Source: Anaerolineales bacterium UBA6055
GTDB taxonomy: Bacteria > Chloroflexota > Anaerolineae > Aggregatilineales > Phototrophicaceae
Direction: 5' to 3'
NCBI GenBank assembly: GCA_002428985.1
Contig: DIYL01000049.1
Location: 1 to 64,000 of the forward strand
DNA: 64,000 nt
Made by a program: the position numbers and the translations under genes. This document shows positions 1-9,469 of this stretch, in pieces. The notes beneath the pieces are model-generated. The model did no database searches. It was not told the DNA's origin and saw only the letters and a program-made list of their open reading frames with translations. The stretch's first letter is position 1. Every line of letters begins with the position of its first letter.

Positions 1-1349
1 ATGGTTACGTCTGTGACAAAGTCATTTTCTGCGGATACGGTTACAGCAAGTGCATCTGTACCAACGCGGAATTCAATTGGGGTACGACCGATTGCTTCAC
101 AGCTTTCGATTTCGCTGTCACGGATTGCGCGGGAAGCATTGCTGATGTCAGTTTCGCCTTCAACACAGAAGCGTTCAAAACCACCACCGGAACCGATGGA
201 TGCGATTGCGGGTGCAACACCACCTGCTTCGGTCCATAGTTCTGCCATTTTTTCGCTCAGTGGGAATACGGTGGAGCTACCTGCTGTAATGATTTCGCCT
301 TCGGTGTATTCCAATGGATCGATAGCATTAAGCATGATGTCTTCCATCATCATGTCGTCGCCCATGTCTTCCATCATGTCATCAGCGTGGAGTGCTTCCA
401 TGCCGTTAGCAACGCGCCATGCGTCAACTGCACCATCAAGTGCTGTTTCGGATGCAGGGAAGTAACCAACTTCTACGATTGCAGCGTTAACATTGGTGAG
501 GTAGTAGTTGATGAAAGCGTTAACTTGTGGTTTTTCTGCCATGATACCAGCGTCAGAGTAGATGAAGAGTGGACGTGCCAATGGGTATGCATCGTCACCG
601 CTTGCTTCTACGGATTCTGCGCTAGCTTCAACACCATTGATGTTAAGGATGTTGAGGGTGTCACTGTTTTCCAAGTAGTATGCGTAACCGAAGAAACCAA
701 CTGCGAATGGGCTACCTGCGATACCTTGTACGAGAACGTTGTCATCTTCGGACAATTGTGGGTTCACGCTGAGGATTGGTTCTTCATCTTCGTCAAATAC
801 TTCTTCTACGAAGTAGTCGAATGTACCACTGTCTGTACCTGGAATGAAGCGTTCGATTGGTTCTGCTGGCCATTCAGCACGGACATCTGCCCAAGTTTCT
901 GCAGAACCGAAGATTGCTGCAAGTTCTTCCATGGTTACGTCTGTGACAAAGTCGTTTTCTGCGGATACGGTTACAGCAAGTGCATCTGTACCTACGCGGA
1001 ATTCAATTGGGGTACGACCGATTGCTTCACAGCTTTCGATTTCGCTGTCACGGATTGCGCGGGAAGCGTTGCTGATGTCAGTTTCGCCTTCAACACAGAA
1101 GCGTTCAAAACCACCACCGGAACCGATGGATGCGATTGCGGGTGCAACACCACCTGCTTCTGTCCATAGTTCTGCCATTTTTTCGCTCAGTGGGAATACG
1201 GTGGAGCTACCTGCTGTAATGATTTCACCTTCGGTGAAGTCCAATGGATCAACATCTGGGAGTCCGTGTCCTGCGGCGAAAACGCCAGTAAGGACGAAGA
1301 CAAATGCAACTAATAGTGATGCAAAGCGTAATTTTTGCATGTGTAACAT
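1..1349 (-). CDS. pstS: Phosphate ABC transporter substrate-binding protein, tandem-duplicated domain (3' end outside window)
   Basis: Secreted phosphate-binding protein of the PstSCAB uptake system. A signal peptide (hydrophobic stretch ending ...VFAAG) precedes a mature domain opening with the phosphate-loop motif AGSSTVFPLSE, then IGSGGGFERFC and SNASRAIRDSE, all typical of PstS. After one complete domain of about 300 residues comes a Met/Asp-rich linker (DDMMEDMGDDMMMED), and a second copy of the same domain starts in the same frame and runs off the window edge. Bases 1-320 repeat 931-1250 with 7 differences. Two in-frame ATGs (1349 and 1340) follow an AGGAG; spacing is 3 and 12 bases, so the start is not settled. 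The reading frame is open to the window edge. Confidence 0.88.
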   Translation of the reverse strand, partial: MLHMQKLRFASLLVAFVFVLTGVFAAGHGLPDVDPLDFTEGEIITAGSSTVFPLSEKMAELWTEAGGVAPAIASIGSGGGFERFCVEGETDISNASRAIRDSEIESCEAIGRTPIEFRVGTDALAVTVSAENDFVTDVTMEELAAIFGSAETWADVRAEWPAEPIERFIPGTDSGTFDYFVEEVFDEDEEPILSVNPQLSEDDNVLVQGIAGSPFAVGFFGYAYYLENSDTLNILNINGVEASAESVEASGDDAYPLARPLFIYSDAGIMAEKPQVNAFINYYLTNVNAAIVEVGYFPASETALDGAVDAWRVANGMEALHADDMMEDMGDDMMMEDIMLNAIDPLEYTEGEIITAGSSTVFPLSEKMAELWTEAGGVAPAIASIGSGGGFERFCVEGETDISNASRAIRDSEIESCEAIGRTPIEFRVGTDALAVTVSAENDFVTDVT

Positions 1350-1383
1350 TTTCTCCTGTAACGTTATATAAAATGCTTTTTAT

Positions 1384-1432
1384 GTGTGATTCATTCACAC
1401 GGGTGTGAGATTACCGAAGATCTGTTAACAGA
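1384..1432. promoter_or_regulatory. Candidate operator palindromes upstream of pstS
   Basis: Perfect inverted repeat GTGTGA-N5-TCACAC (1384-1400), a further GTGTGA at 1403-1408, and a 12-base perfect palindrome TCTGTTAACAGA (1421-1432), all in the leader between pstS and the kinase gene. No convincing 11-bp-spaced Pho box is visible here. Which regulator binds is unknown. Confidence 0.35.
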
Positions 1433-1523
1433 CGCCCTCCCCAATGTTAAGGGAAGTGTTACACACTATTAAATCTTTTACTTATATAATTTAATGGCTA
1501 TTTAATTAATTTAACACTCGGTT

Positions 1524-2462
1524 TTACGATCGACCAAAAAACCGACCAAGTATACCCTTTTTGGGGGTCGCTTTTGTTGTATCAGGAGTTGGTTTGACAA
1601 CATTTTCTTCTAGTTGCAAATCAGTGATGTTATTAGGTGCTAATTTAACAAAATCCGCAACCATCTCAGCTACAGATTGGTAACGGTCAGCGGGGTCTTT
1701 TTGAGTAGCTTTTTGTAGTATGTCATCTACTTGGGCAGGAATTTCTGGGTGAATGAATTGAACAAGTGGCATCGGTTCACGTAATGCTTTAATCATCCAT
1801 TTGATATTATCGGCACTCCCGTCAATAAATGGATGTGTACTTGTTAATGTCTCAAAGATCGTCACACCGAATGCAAAAATATCACTCTGTGGCGTAACCT
1901 CACCATCATTAGAAATTTGCTCCGGCGATGAATACGCTTGCGAGCCCAGCTTCCAGCCCATCTGTGTAATGGGTTCATCACGATTTGTATCTTTTGCTAA
2001 ACCAAAATCCGCAAGATAGGCGTTATCATTCTCACCAAACATGATGTTGTCCGGTTTGACATCACGATGAATCAAGCCAGCATTATGTGTTGTCTGCAAA
2101 GCCGAACCAATTTGATGCACCCATTTGACAAGTTTGGGTATATCACGTACCCCACCAGCATCAATACGTCGTCTTAGACTCCCATTAGACATCCATTGCA
2201 TTATCATAAACATCCCGTGTTCATCATTCCAATGCCCATAGACAGGTAAAATATTGGGGTTATCGAGGTCAGCAACAACTTGGGCTTCAATCTTAAAACG
2301 CTCTTCAAAACTGCCATCTTCAATTTTGCTAGCATCGATGCGTTTAATCGCAACTTGAACATCATCTTGTAGACGACGAACACGATACACTTCACTGAAT
2401 CCACCAGTAGCGATGCCTTCAACAAATTCATATCCATTAATGGTTTGTCCGACGAGTGTCAT
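1524..2462 (-). CDS. Serine/threonine protein kinase
   Basis: Hanks-type cytoplasmic kinase of 312 residues. Visible motifs in order: glycine loop ATGGFSEVY, catalytic lysine VAIK, HRDVKPDN catalytic loop, ADFGLAKD, and SPEQ in the activation/APE region. The kinase domain fills residues 10 to about 265. A Thr/Lys/Pro-rich tail (KPTPDTTKATPKK) ending in GRFFGRS follows, with no membrane segment or sensor domain. The frame is open 27 codons upstream, but I place the start at 2462 because AAAGGA lies 6 bases before that ATG. It is divergent from the phosphoesterase gene at 2592, and a second kinase lies just beyond it, so the three may form one signalling cluster. Confidence 0.9.
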   Translation of the reverse strand: MTLVGQTINGYEFVEGIATGGFSEVYRVRRLQDDVQVAIKRIDASKIEDGSFEERFKIEAQVVADLDNPNILPVYGHWNDEHGMFMIMQWMSNGSLRRRIDAGGVRDIPKLVKWVHQIGSALQTTHNAGLIHRDVKPDNIMFGENDNAYLADFGLAKDTNRDEPITQMGWKLGSQAYSSPEQISNDGEVTPQSDIFAFGVTIFETLTSTHPFIDGSADNIKWMIKALREPMPLVQFIHPEIPAQVDDILQKATQKDPADRYQSVAEMVADFVKLAPNNITDLQLEENVVKPTPDTTKATPKKGILGRFFGRS

Positions 2463-2591
2463 GTAAAGTCCTTTTGTGATGATCAAACGCTGCTTGATTA
2501 TTATAATGGAGGTTAGCGCGCGACACGATTGAGGTTTTTTCAAAGTTTGATTGTAGTTGTTGTGTAATCAGGTATATAAAAGGCTAACTCG

Positions 2592-3407
2592 ATGAAAATT
2601 GCGATTTTATCTGATATTCACGGTAATTCGATTGCGCTCGATACCGCATTAATGGACATCAATAAACGCGGAGGTGTTGATGCATATTGGGTTCTGGGTG
2701 ATTTATGTGCACTCGGGTTTGACCCAGTTGGTGTGCTAGAACGCCTTGACGCACTACCAAATTTGATAGCGATTAAAGGAAATGCTGACCGCTATGTATC
2801 GTCTATGGATTTGCCGCCACCTTATATAGCATCTGCGCAGACAAATCCCGATTTAGTACCAATTTTAGCAGAGGTTTCTGGCAACTTTCATTGGACACGC
2901 GGAGCATTAGATGCAACCGGTTGGACAACATGGTTACAGGCATTGCCTTTCGATCAGACAATCACCTTACCCGATGGCACAGGAGTTTATTTAGTTCACT
3001 CTGCACCTGATACAGATGAGGGCAAGGGATTGAATCCATCGCGTACAGATGAAGAACTACGGGGAATGCTCAAAGATGTATCTGCAGGATTAGTTTGTGT
3101 GGGGCATTTTCATACACCATTACATCGGAGCTTAGGTGACATGCATATTATGAATCCAGGTAGTATAAGTAATACGTTTCATCAAATAGGGCATGCATAT
3201 TATGCACTTCTAGATGCAGATAGCAAAGGTTTTACACTCACCTTCTATGCAGTTAAATATGATCTTGGTCTATTCATCACAAAAACACGCCAGACACTTA
3301 ACCTCGGTAACGATTACAATATACGCAGTGTATCAAATGAAGTCATCCCGAGTTGGAAAAAGCATTGGGATGGAGTCAGTCATTTCCCCGAAATTGTCTT
3401 CGTTTAA
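2592..3407 (+). CDS. Metallophosphoesterase (YfcE/MJ0936-like)
   Basis: Calcineurin-like phosphoesterase of 271 residues. The dimetal motifs are all present: SDIHGNSIAL at the N-terminus, LGDLCALG, KGNADRYV and VCVGHFHTPLH. Residues 1-190 form the catalytic fold; the rest is an extension with no recognised domain. AAAGG precedes the ATG by about 8 bases. Located between two Ser/Thr kinase genes, it could hydrolyse a phosphoester in the same pathway, but DIHGN/GNADRY proteins usually act on nucleotide-type phosphodiesters rather than phosphoproteins. The substrate is unknown. Confidence 0.82.
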   Translation: MKIAILSDIHGNSIALDTALMDINKRGGVDAYWVLGDLCALGFDPVGVLERLDALPNLIAIKGNADRYVSSMDLPPPYIASAQTNPDLVPILAEVSGNFHWTRGALDATGWTTWLQALPFDQTITLPDGTGVYLVHSAPDTDEGKGLNPSRTDEELRGMLKDVSAGLVCVGHFHTPLHRSLGDMHIMNPGSISNTFHQIGHAYYALLDADSKGFTLTFYAVKYDLGLFITKTRQTLNLGNDYNIRSVSNEVIPSWKKHWDGVSHFPEIVFV

Positions 3408-3487
3408 AATTACCCACTAAAGTTTTGTAGAAAGGGACGTGAGTTTCGCATACAATAGAAGTATCATACATTTAAAAGGCATATAAA

Positions 3488-4312
3488 ATGATTGATACTG
3501 TTTTAGGCGGGTACAAGGTAATTGAGATGATCGGACATGGCGGAATGGCACGTGTCTTCCGTGGTGAACATGTCGATACCGGTGAAGTAGTTGCGATCAA
3601 AACATTGCCAGAAGAATTCTACGATGACGACACGTATCAACTACGCTTTCAACGTGAGATCGAAACGATTCAACGCCTCAACCATCCGAATATTCTGTCG
3701 CTCATTTCCTTTGGTGAACAAAACAGGACTTCCTATATTGTGATGCCACATTTATCCCACGGTACGATGTCAGATCGCCTCAGTGATGGTAAGCTGCCCC
3801 TTGATGTATGCACACAAATGTTAGAACAACTCGGCTCTGCACTTGACCATGCCCACGGGCACAATGTCGTCCACCGTGATGTTAAACCCGCTAATATTAT
3901 GTTCGACAGTGATAATACCCTAAAGCTAGTTGATTTTGGTGTTGCGAAACTCATTGAAGATACACCTGTCGATCTTACTGGGTCTGCCATTGTTGGCACA
4001 TGGCAATATATGAGCCCTGAGCAATGTACTGGTAGCAAAAATCTGACCAAGACCGCCGATATTTATGCATTAGGCGTTGTCTTGCATGAGATGCTGACCG
4101 GACAGCCGCCGTTCCATAATGCGTCCGCATCACAGATTATTCATCGCCATATGAGTGCATCGATTTCATTAGCAGACGATTTGAATGAAGACCTCTCCCC
4201 AGAAGTGAAATTTGTGATTTTGAAGGCACTTGCCCGCAAGCCATCCCAGCGACACAAAAGTGGTATGGCGATGGCAAACGCATTCAAACGCGCCGTCGAA
4301 GGTAGTCAGTAA
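3488..4312 (+). CDS. Serine/threonine protein kinase, minimal
   Basis: A 274-residue kinase consisting almost only of the catalytic domain: glycine loop GHGGMARVF, VAIKTLPEEF, HRDVKPANIMF, VDFGVAKL, GTWQYMSPEQ and DIYALGVVLHEMLTGQPPF. There is no transmembrane or PASTA region, so it is probably cytosolic and controlled by partners. AAAAGG lies 9 bases before the ATG, and a TACAAT -10-like box lies at 3451. It is only about 25% larger than a bare kinase domain, unlike PknB. Its substrate is unknown. Confidence 0.9.
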   Translation: MIDTVLGGYKVIEMIGHGGMARVFRGEHVDTGEVVAIKTLPEEFYDDDTYQLRFQREIETIQRLNHPNILSLISFGEQNRTSYIVMPHLSHGTMSDRLSDGKLPLDVCTQMLEQLGSALDHAHGHNVVHRDVKPANIMFDSDNTLKLVDFGVAKLIEDTPVDLTGSAIVGTWQYMSPEQCTGSKNLTKTADIYALGVVLHEMLTGQPPFHNASASQIIHRHMSASISLADDLNEDLSPEVKFVILKALARKPSQRHKSGMAMANAFKRAVEGSQ

Positions 4313-4399
4313 CACGTTTAAAATAGGATGATGTCGCGTCTTGATAATCCACGTTACAATAGCATCAGGATTACTCAACGGATTAGGTAAGGACATCTC

Positions 4400-5188
4400 A
4401 TGACCGACTATCAAAACTGGATACTCGAAATTGATCAAAAAATCGCGACACTAAGCCTCAATCGTCCCGAGAAATTAAATTCACTGACGCCACAGACACT
4501 CTACGAATTACGCGACATTTCCAACAGCATTAAAAATAACAATGATGTCTGGGCGATTATTTTGCAGAGTGAAGGCGATCACTTTAGCGCGGGTATGGAT
4601 GTCTCACAGATCCAGCAAATGGTCGGTCAAGATGAGCAAACCTATCGGAATAATCTACGCGATTTGCAAGACTGCCTCGATACATTTGAAGCCCTGCCCC
4701 AGCCAATTGTCGCTAAAATCAAAGGCTATTGCATCGGCGGCGGTTTATTATTGGCATGTTGTTGCGACTTCCGTGTGGCAGATACAAGCGCGAGTTTCCA
4801 TTTACCCGAGGTACAACTTGGGATTGCTGTGATTATGGGTACACAACGTCTGACACGCATCACTGGCATTGCTAACACCAAAGAAATGGTCATGATGGCA
4901 GAACGCTTTAATGCCGAAAAAGCAAGATCTTATGGGTTACTCCATAACCTCGTTGAGATCGCAGAATTAGATGAAGTTGTCGAAGATTTTGCAATCCGGC
5001 TAAGTCAGTTACCACCGCGCACCGTACAGATCGCCAAGCAAATCATCAACCAAGGCGCATCCTTATCCTTGCGTGAGAGTCAAGATTTAGAAATAGACTT
5101 ACAAGCCCCACTACTTGGTAGCGCAGATTTTGCAGAAGGTGTTGCTGCCTTTTTTGAAAAGCGATCACCTACCTTTACAGGCGAGTAA
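4400..5188 (+). CDS. Enoyl-CoA hydratase/isomerase family protein
   Basis: Crotonase-fold protein of 262 residues. It shows the conserved oxyanion-hole segments FSAGMDVSQI and KGYCIGGGLLLACCCDFRVA, followed by FHLPEVQLGIAV and GLLHNLVE. Members hydrate or isomerise acyl-CoA thioesters, commonly in beta-oxidation or amino-acid breakdown. Glu in the LPEVQLG segment is in the position of a catalytic acid. An AAGGA box precedes the ATG by 7 bases and a TACAAT box lies near 4353. The substrate cannot be read from sequence, and no other fatty-acid genes flank it. Confidence 0.85.
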   Translation: MTDYQNWILEIDQKIATLSLNRPEKLNSLTPQTLYELRDISNSIKNNNDVWAIILQSEGDHFSAGMDVSQIQQMVGQDEQTYRNNLRDLQDCLDTFEALPQPIVAKIKGYCIGGGLLLACCCDFRVADTSASFHLPEVQLGIAVIMGTQRLTRITGIANTKEMVMMAERFNAEKARSYGLLHNLVEIAELDEVVEDFAIRLSQLPPRTVQIAKQIINQGASLSLRESQDLEIDLQAPLLGSADFAEGVAAFFEKRSPTFTGE

Positions 5189-5250
5189 TAAAGAAGATGG
5201 TAGCCCCACAATACTTTGTATAATAAGCAAAAGAATTATAAGGATATGTC

Positions 5251-5505
5251 ATGGCACTCCCCAAACACGCATCACCCAATCCATCAGACGAAGTCTTTGA
5301 CTTTTTACTGTCAAAACCATCCCCGGAAGCAGTAATTGCCTTACGTCCTTCATCAGGAGCACAAGCACAGGTTCAATATCTACTCGAAGGTAATCGAAAT
5401 GATTCGTTGATGGACGCTGAAAAGGCAGAGCTAGAGATGTATTTGCAACTGGAGCATTTTGTAAGACAGTTAAAAATCCGTGCACAGGAAGTATTATTTG
5501 AGTGA
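5251..5505 (+). CDS. Small hypothetical protein
   Basis: Unrecognised 84-residue soluble protein. The second half is helical and charged (DAEKAELEMYLQLEHFVRQLK); the first half is Pro/Ser-rich. It has an AAGGA ribosome-binding site 7 bases before the ATG and a TATAAT box at 5219-5224, so it is probably expressed from its own promoter. The composition around an AQVQYLLEGNRND segment resembles short proteins that accompany other genes as helpers, but no family assignment is possible here. Confidence 0.6.
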   Translation: MALPKHASPNPSDEVFDFLLSKPSPEAVIALRPSSGAQAQVQYLLEGNRNDSLMDAEKAELEMYLQLEHFVRQLKIRAQEVLFE

Positions 5506-5542
5506 CAATCATGCAATCAAATCGTGCCTACTAAACTTAATC

Positions 5543-6358
5543 TTATAATCCCTCAATATAAGCAGTTACATCATCTATAACAGATTCAGGAAGTGTATAG
5601 TTCAAGTGAGATGCCGTTTCCTGCGCTAATTTGCGGAATAGTGAGGTCATTTCTAAAAGTGCTCGTCGACTATCATCGGCATCAAAATGGGCGAAGATAT
5701 GATGTAAGGCTTGCCACGTGTCCTCAGAGACCCACTCTTGCATAAACCCACCACGATCCCATGTATCAACATCGTTTAAGGTACGCGCATGCCACTCGAG
5801 CATCTGAAGCATAAACCTTTGTTGTACGCCCACATCGCGTTTGACCTTCCATAAGTCGCCTCGTTTGATTTGTTTCATCAGCAGTATTGCGCCATAGAGA
5901 AACGAATTCACGATTTTTAGGAATTCAGCTTCGGGTGGTACATCTTGGGTTGGCGTTTCCGGCGACGGCAATTTTTCTGCCAGATGATCTTTATCGAGCA
6001 ATATTTGATAACTGCGTCTAAACCACGTCTCCTGCTTATCGACATGATCTTGTAATGTTTCGATCGGATCAACTGACAAATGGACGACATGCCCACCAGC
6101 AAAGACAATAATCCATAGTGTTTCTTTTTCTTGAATCACCGTCCATAATGGCGCATAGTCACGCATCCAATCCAAATAAGGTTCACTATCAGCATCTGTC
6201 GCATAAACCATGATGTCACAGTCGGCATACTCATCAGCAGGATGATCATCAATACGAGAAGCCGAACCGTACAAAATAATACTGCGACATGCCTCAATAT
6301 CATTTGCCCATGTGACAAAATCTTGCACTAATTTATCAAGAAATGGATTGGACATCAT
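5543..6358 (-). CDS. Aminoglycoside 6-adenylyltransferase-like nucleotidyltransferase
   Basis: Nucleotidyltransferase of 271 residues. The motif SIILYGSASRIDD...YADCDIMVYATD matches the GS-x(n)-D-x-D active site of the ANT(6)/AadE family, and the length and C-terminal helical part fit. Members transfer AMP to streptomycin, but many chromosomal homologues have no shown resistance role, so function is inferred only at family level. Two ATGs (6358, 6355) follow AGGAGG; the second has the better spacing of 4 bases. It may be translated with the glycosidase gene just upstream on the same strand, 13 bases away. Confidence 0.75.
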   Translation of the reverse strand: MMSNPFLDKLVQDFVTWANDIEACRSIILYGSASRIDDHPADEYADCDIMVYATDADSEPYLDWMRDYAPLWTVIQEKETLWIIVFAGGHVVHLSVDPIETLQDHVDKQETWFRRSYQILLDKDHLAEKLPSPETPTQDVPPEAEFLKIVNSFLYGAILLMKQIKRGDLWKVKRDVGVQQRFMLQMLEWHARTLNDVDTWDRGGFMQEWVSEDTWQALHHIFAHFDADDSRRALLEMTSLFRKLAQETASHLNYTLPESVIDDVTAYIEGL

Positions 6359-6371
6359 ACCTCCTCTTTAT

Positions 6372-7280
6372 CTAGGGTAACGGCTTCGCGTACAAACCAA
6401 GATGATTAGCAATCGGACGTTCACGGGCAGGTAAGCGACTTTGGATGGGCGAGTTAAGGATATTTGGTATCCCATCATCATCCATCACAATCGTAGATGA
6501 TCCGCCGCCATCAAGATTAATCGCTGTATACGCGCCAGCATCAAGCAACATCTGTGTGAGTTCGGGTATGGTTGCACCTTGACTATAATTAGGTTGACGA
6601 CCATCTACAACAACCCAATACAGTGTCGTTTCGTCTTGCGATAATCCGACAGCTGTGCGTGGGTGGCGTTTTTGAATATACGGTTCATTCCGGAATGAGC
6701 GCATCTCGCCATTACGTAGGAGATATAAGTTACCCGAGATTGCATTATAGATTTCACCCTGTGGTGCACTAAATGAGGCGCGATTATCTTGGCTCAGGTA
6801 GAGGGTTGCATAATAACGGGGCGATACATACCCGACTGTCGTTATATCCCCTTGTGATGCCGATAATCCGCGTACATTCGTCCCATCGCCCACATGCGGA
6901 TAATAATTGAACACCCCGTAATCTTTCCACGGGTCGAAGAAGTCACCATTAATCGCTAATTGTAAATCATGGGCATCTAGAAATTGTGAGGTCGTCAGTC
7001 CGGTAAAGTCAAAATTATCCAGTTCACCAGATGGGGTGACTAAAAATGATAAGCCATCTGCCCGTAAATCAATTTCGGCGATATGAATAATCTGTGGTAC
7101 AGGCTCGGATTGTACGATGCGGGTATAGGTAACACCTTCATACAAAGATTGATTTGTAATTGCTGGTGGCAGTGGACGGTGAAAGTACCAGTACATAAAC
7201 CCAACCGCTAACACCACCATACATAACAATGCCAGAACGATACCCATCAGTGTCCGTTTCAGAATATAGACCAGTCGCAT
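6372..7280 (-). CDS. Membrane-anchored NAGPA-type phosphodiester glycosidase domain protein
   Basis: 302 residues: a short basic N-terminus, one membrane helix (residues about 9-31), then an exported domain of the phosphodiester glycosidase (NAGPA/DUF2233) family. Diagnostic segments are AINGDFFDPW, KRHPRTAVGLS, VVVDGRQPNYSQG, INLDGGGSSTIV and ERPIANHLG. The family hydrolyses sugar phosphodiesters and is often linked to exopolysaccharide or spore-coat metabolism. The anchor places it on the outer face of the membrane. It is divergent from the L,D-transpeptidase at 7488, so both may act on the cell envelope. Confidence 0.85.
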   Translation of the reverse strand: MRLVYILKRTLMGIVLALLCMVVLAVGFMYWYFHRPLPPAITNQSLYEGVTYTRIVQSEPVPQIIHIAEIDLRADGLSFLVTPSGELDNFDFTGLTTSQFLDAHDLQLAINGDFFDPWKDYGVFNYYPHVGDGTNVRGLSASQGDITTVGYVSPRYYATLYLSQDNRASFSAPQGEIYNAISGNLYLLRNGEMRSFRNEPYIQKRHPRTAVGLSQDETTLYWVVVDGRQPNYSQGATIPELTQMLLDAGAYTAINLDGGGSSTIVMDDDGIPNILNSPIQSRLPARERPIANHLGLYAKPLP

Positions 7281-7487
7281 AAGACTCCATGAAATCTAGT
7301 TTAGCACGTTCATCTATTGTATACAGAAGTTATACACAGGAATCTGACGTTTACGCTACGATTACGCCTCCCCGCCGACAAACATACGCTTATCAAAGTT
7401 CGCATATAATAATTATGGAACGCCCAATCACATTTTTGTGTCTATCTCTATAGACGCTAATCAAGCCTGATATTTACGATACAAAGT

Positions 7488-9161
7488 ATGAGACCAAACA
7501 TGCCCGATTATATTCCACCTAACCAACCAACTGCACCCAATCCGACCTTACAACCACACGAAAAAACCACCCGTCGTAGTCAGCGGACAGTACGCCAGCC
7601 AATCCCTGTTCCACAACGACCATCGATGCAAGGACATCAATTGTATGCATCGCCGTTGCCACAAGGACGTCAGAAAAAAAACAATGCACGCTGGATTTGG
7701 ATTTTAGGATTGGCATTTTTCGGCATGATGTTCATGTGCAGTGGGGCGCTATTTTTAGGTACAGGTGTGATTTATGCTAATGGGATTTTGCCGGGTGTGA
7801 CGGTTAATGATGTGGCATTAGGTGGACTATCAGAGAGTGAAGCTAGCACAAAACTTGGTCGTAGCTGGAACACGATTACGCTACGTGATGGTGAGCGAAC
7901 ATGGACAGTAAATCCGCAGACACTTGGTTTGACATTAGATGCGTCAGCAACTGCCAACCAAGCTTATGCTATCGGTCGGACGGGAGGAAATCCTATCAGC
8001 GCGATTTTTGGAAATGTTTCAGTGAGTCCGATTGTATCAATTGATTCAACAACAACTGGTACAGAGCTTCTACGAATTGCTGACCAAGTACATATCGCGC
8101 CGATTGATGCAGGCGTTGATTTTGAGAATAGACAGGTCATCGCAACACCGCCACAAAATGGCCGTTCACTGAATACCGAACAAACCCTCAGTAGTTTGAT
8201 TCAAGCGATAGAGAACGAACAGCCAATCAATGAGATTTTCTTGGTGATGGATGAGGTTGCCCCTGCACTCAGCGATGCAGCACCACTCGTTGCACAAGCA
8301 CAAGCGTTATTATCCAATCCATTAGACATTCGTGTTTATGATCCAGTGACAGGTGATTCTGTTTACTGGTCCGCCATGCCGGATGTGTGGGGACAGTGGT
8401 TAACCGTCACACCCGATAGTACAAGTTCAATCGGGCTGGCATTAGATGCTGACCCCGACTCCATCCGCACTTATATGTTGGAACAGGCTGCCAATGTACT
8501 AGATAGCACCCGTACGCTGGATATTGAATCCGGTATTCAGAACGTTGTATCAGCAATTCAACGCGGTGAACCATCGCAAGGATTTGTGCAAGTCCAACAC
8601 AATGAGCGGGTGCATACAGTCCAAGCTGGCGAAACAATCACCAGCATCGCATGGGATTATGGCATTCCTTATCTCTACGTCCAAAACTTGAATGATGGCA
8701 TCGATAGCGTCTCGACAGGACAACAAATTCGCATTCCACCTGCCGACATATTTTTGACCGAAACTGTTAATCCACAAAAACGTATCGTCGTCAGCATCAG
8801 CCAGCAAAATGTCAAAGTCTATGAAAATGATCAGCTCAAATGGGATTGGGTTGCGAGTACAGGTATTCCTGATAGCCCAACATGGACAGGTGTTTATCAG
8901 ATTCAATCTCATATTGATAACGCCTATGCCGCCAACTGGAACTTATACATGCCGAACTTCATGGGTGTATATCAACCTGTACCCGGTGCAGATTTCACCA
9001 ACGGATTTCATGGCTTCCCGACAAGGGGTGGCGGACAATTATTGTGGGAAAATAGCTTGGGGCGCAAAGTCACCTATGGCTGTATCTTGCTCCATGATAC
9101 CAATATGCAACTACTTTATTCATGGGCGGAGACAGGTGTCGTGGTCGAGATTCAGGCGTGA
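7488..9161 (+). CDS. L,D-transpeptidase with LysM domain
   Basis: Envelope enzyme of 557 residues. Order: Pro-rich cytoplasmic tail, membrane helix (about residues 70-95), two PG-binding-4-like repeats with GVTVNDVALGGLSESEA, a LysM motif (HTVQAGETITSIAWDYG...), and a C-terminal YkuD domain. Active-site elements are FHGFPTRGGG and the nucleophile in VTYGCILLHD, where Ser-His-Gly-Cys is replaced by Thr-Tyr-Gly-Cys. It should cross-link peptidoglycan or attach proteins outside the membrane. ATGs at 7488 and 7500 are both possible; neither has a strong ribosome-binding site. Confidence 0.88.
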   Translation: MRPNMPDYIPPNQPTAPNPTLQPHEKTTRRSQRTVRQPIPVPQRPSMQGHQLYASPLPQGRQKKNNARWIWILGLAFFGMMFMCSGALFLGTGVIYANGILPGVTVNDVALGGLSESEASTKLGRSWNTITLRDGERTWTVNPQTLGLTLDASATANQAYAIGRTGGNPISAIFGNVSVSPIVSIDSTTTGTELLRIADQVHIAPIDAGVDFENRQVIATPPQNGRSLNTEQTLSSLIQAIENEQPINEIFLVMDEVAPALSDAAPLVAQAQALLSNPLDIRVYDPVTGDSVYWSAMPDVWGQWLTVTPDSTSSIGLALDADPDSIRTYMLEQAANVLDSTRTLDIESGIQNVVSAIQRGEPSQGFVQVQHNERVHTVQAGETITSIAWDYGIPYLYVQNLNDGIDSVSTGQQIRIPPADIFLTETVNPQKRIVVSISQQNVKVYENDQLKWDWVASTGIPDSPTWTGVYQIQSHIDNAYAANWNLYMPNFMGVYQPVPGADFTNGFHGFPTRGGGQLLWENSLGRKVTYGCILLHDTNMQLLYSWAETGVVVEIQA

Positions 9162-9469
9162 TGGTACAGTAACTTTGTATTCAAGTTAATTATTAGAACA
9201 TGTCATGCCAAACATTTTCTACGATCTTATCGACTGCATATTCAAGAAACATATTCTCAGTCTACAGACGTGGAGGATCATGCCCAACGATATAAGTAAA
9301 CGAATAGGTATCAAGGCGACTATTCTCGAAACGGTTTTGCGAAGCCACTCAATCAAAACTATGTGCCACTGATCGACTATACCTATGATAATATAGATAA
9401 GACTACTTAGTATGCAGTGGTTGCAAAGGTAGCCTGATTATATAGTTCGCATCGACTATGGAGATAAAC
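9162..9469. other. Intergenic stretch, no supported gene
   Basis: About 300 bases with no gene I can support. A frame at roughly 9243-9411 (+) reads as plausible protein sequence but contains TAA at 9297-9299. It could be a decayed 3' end of a gene, possibly related to the immunity-like gene next door, but this is weak. Confidence 0.4.

Noticed and set aside
387..1169. Long Cys-rich reading frame on the + strand
   Set aside because: It is the antisense of pstS; residue make-up (many Cys, Phe, Val) is that of a shadow frame.
9199..9371. Small + strand frame beginning MPNIFYDLIDC
   Set aside because: No convincing ribosome binding site and no recognisable domain; competes with other frames in the same DNA.
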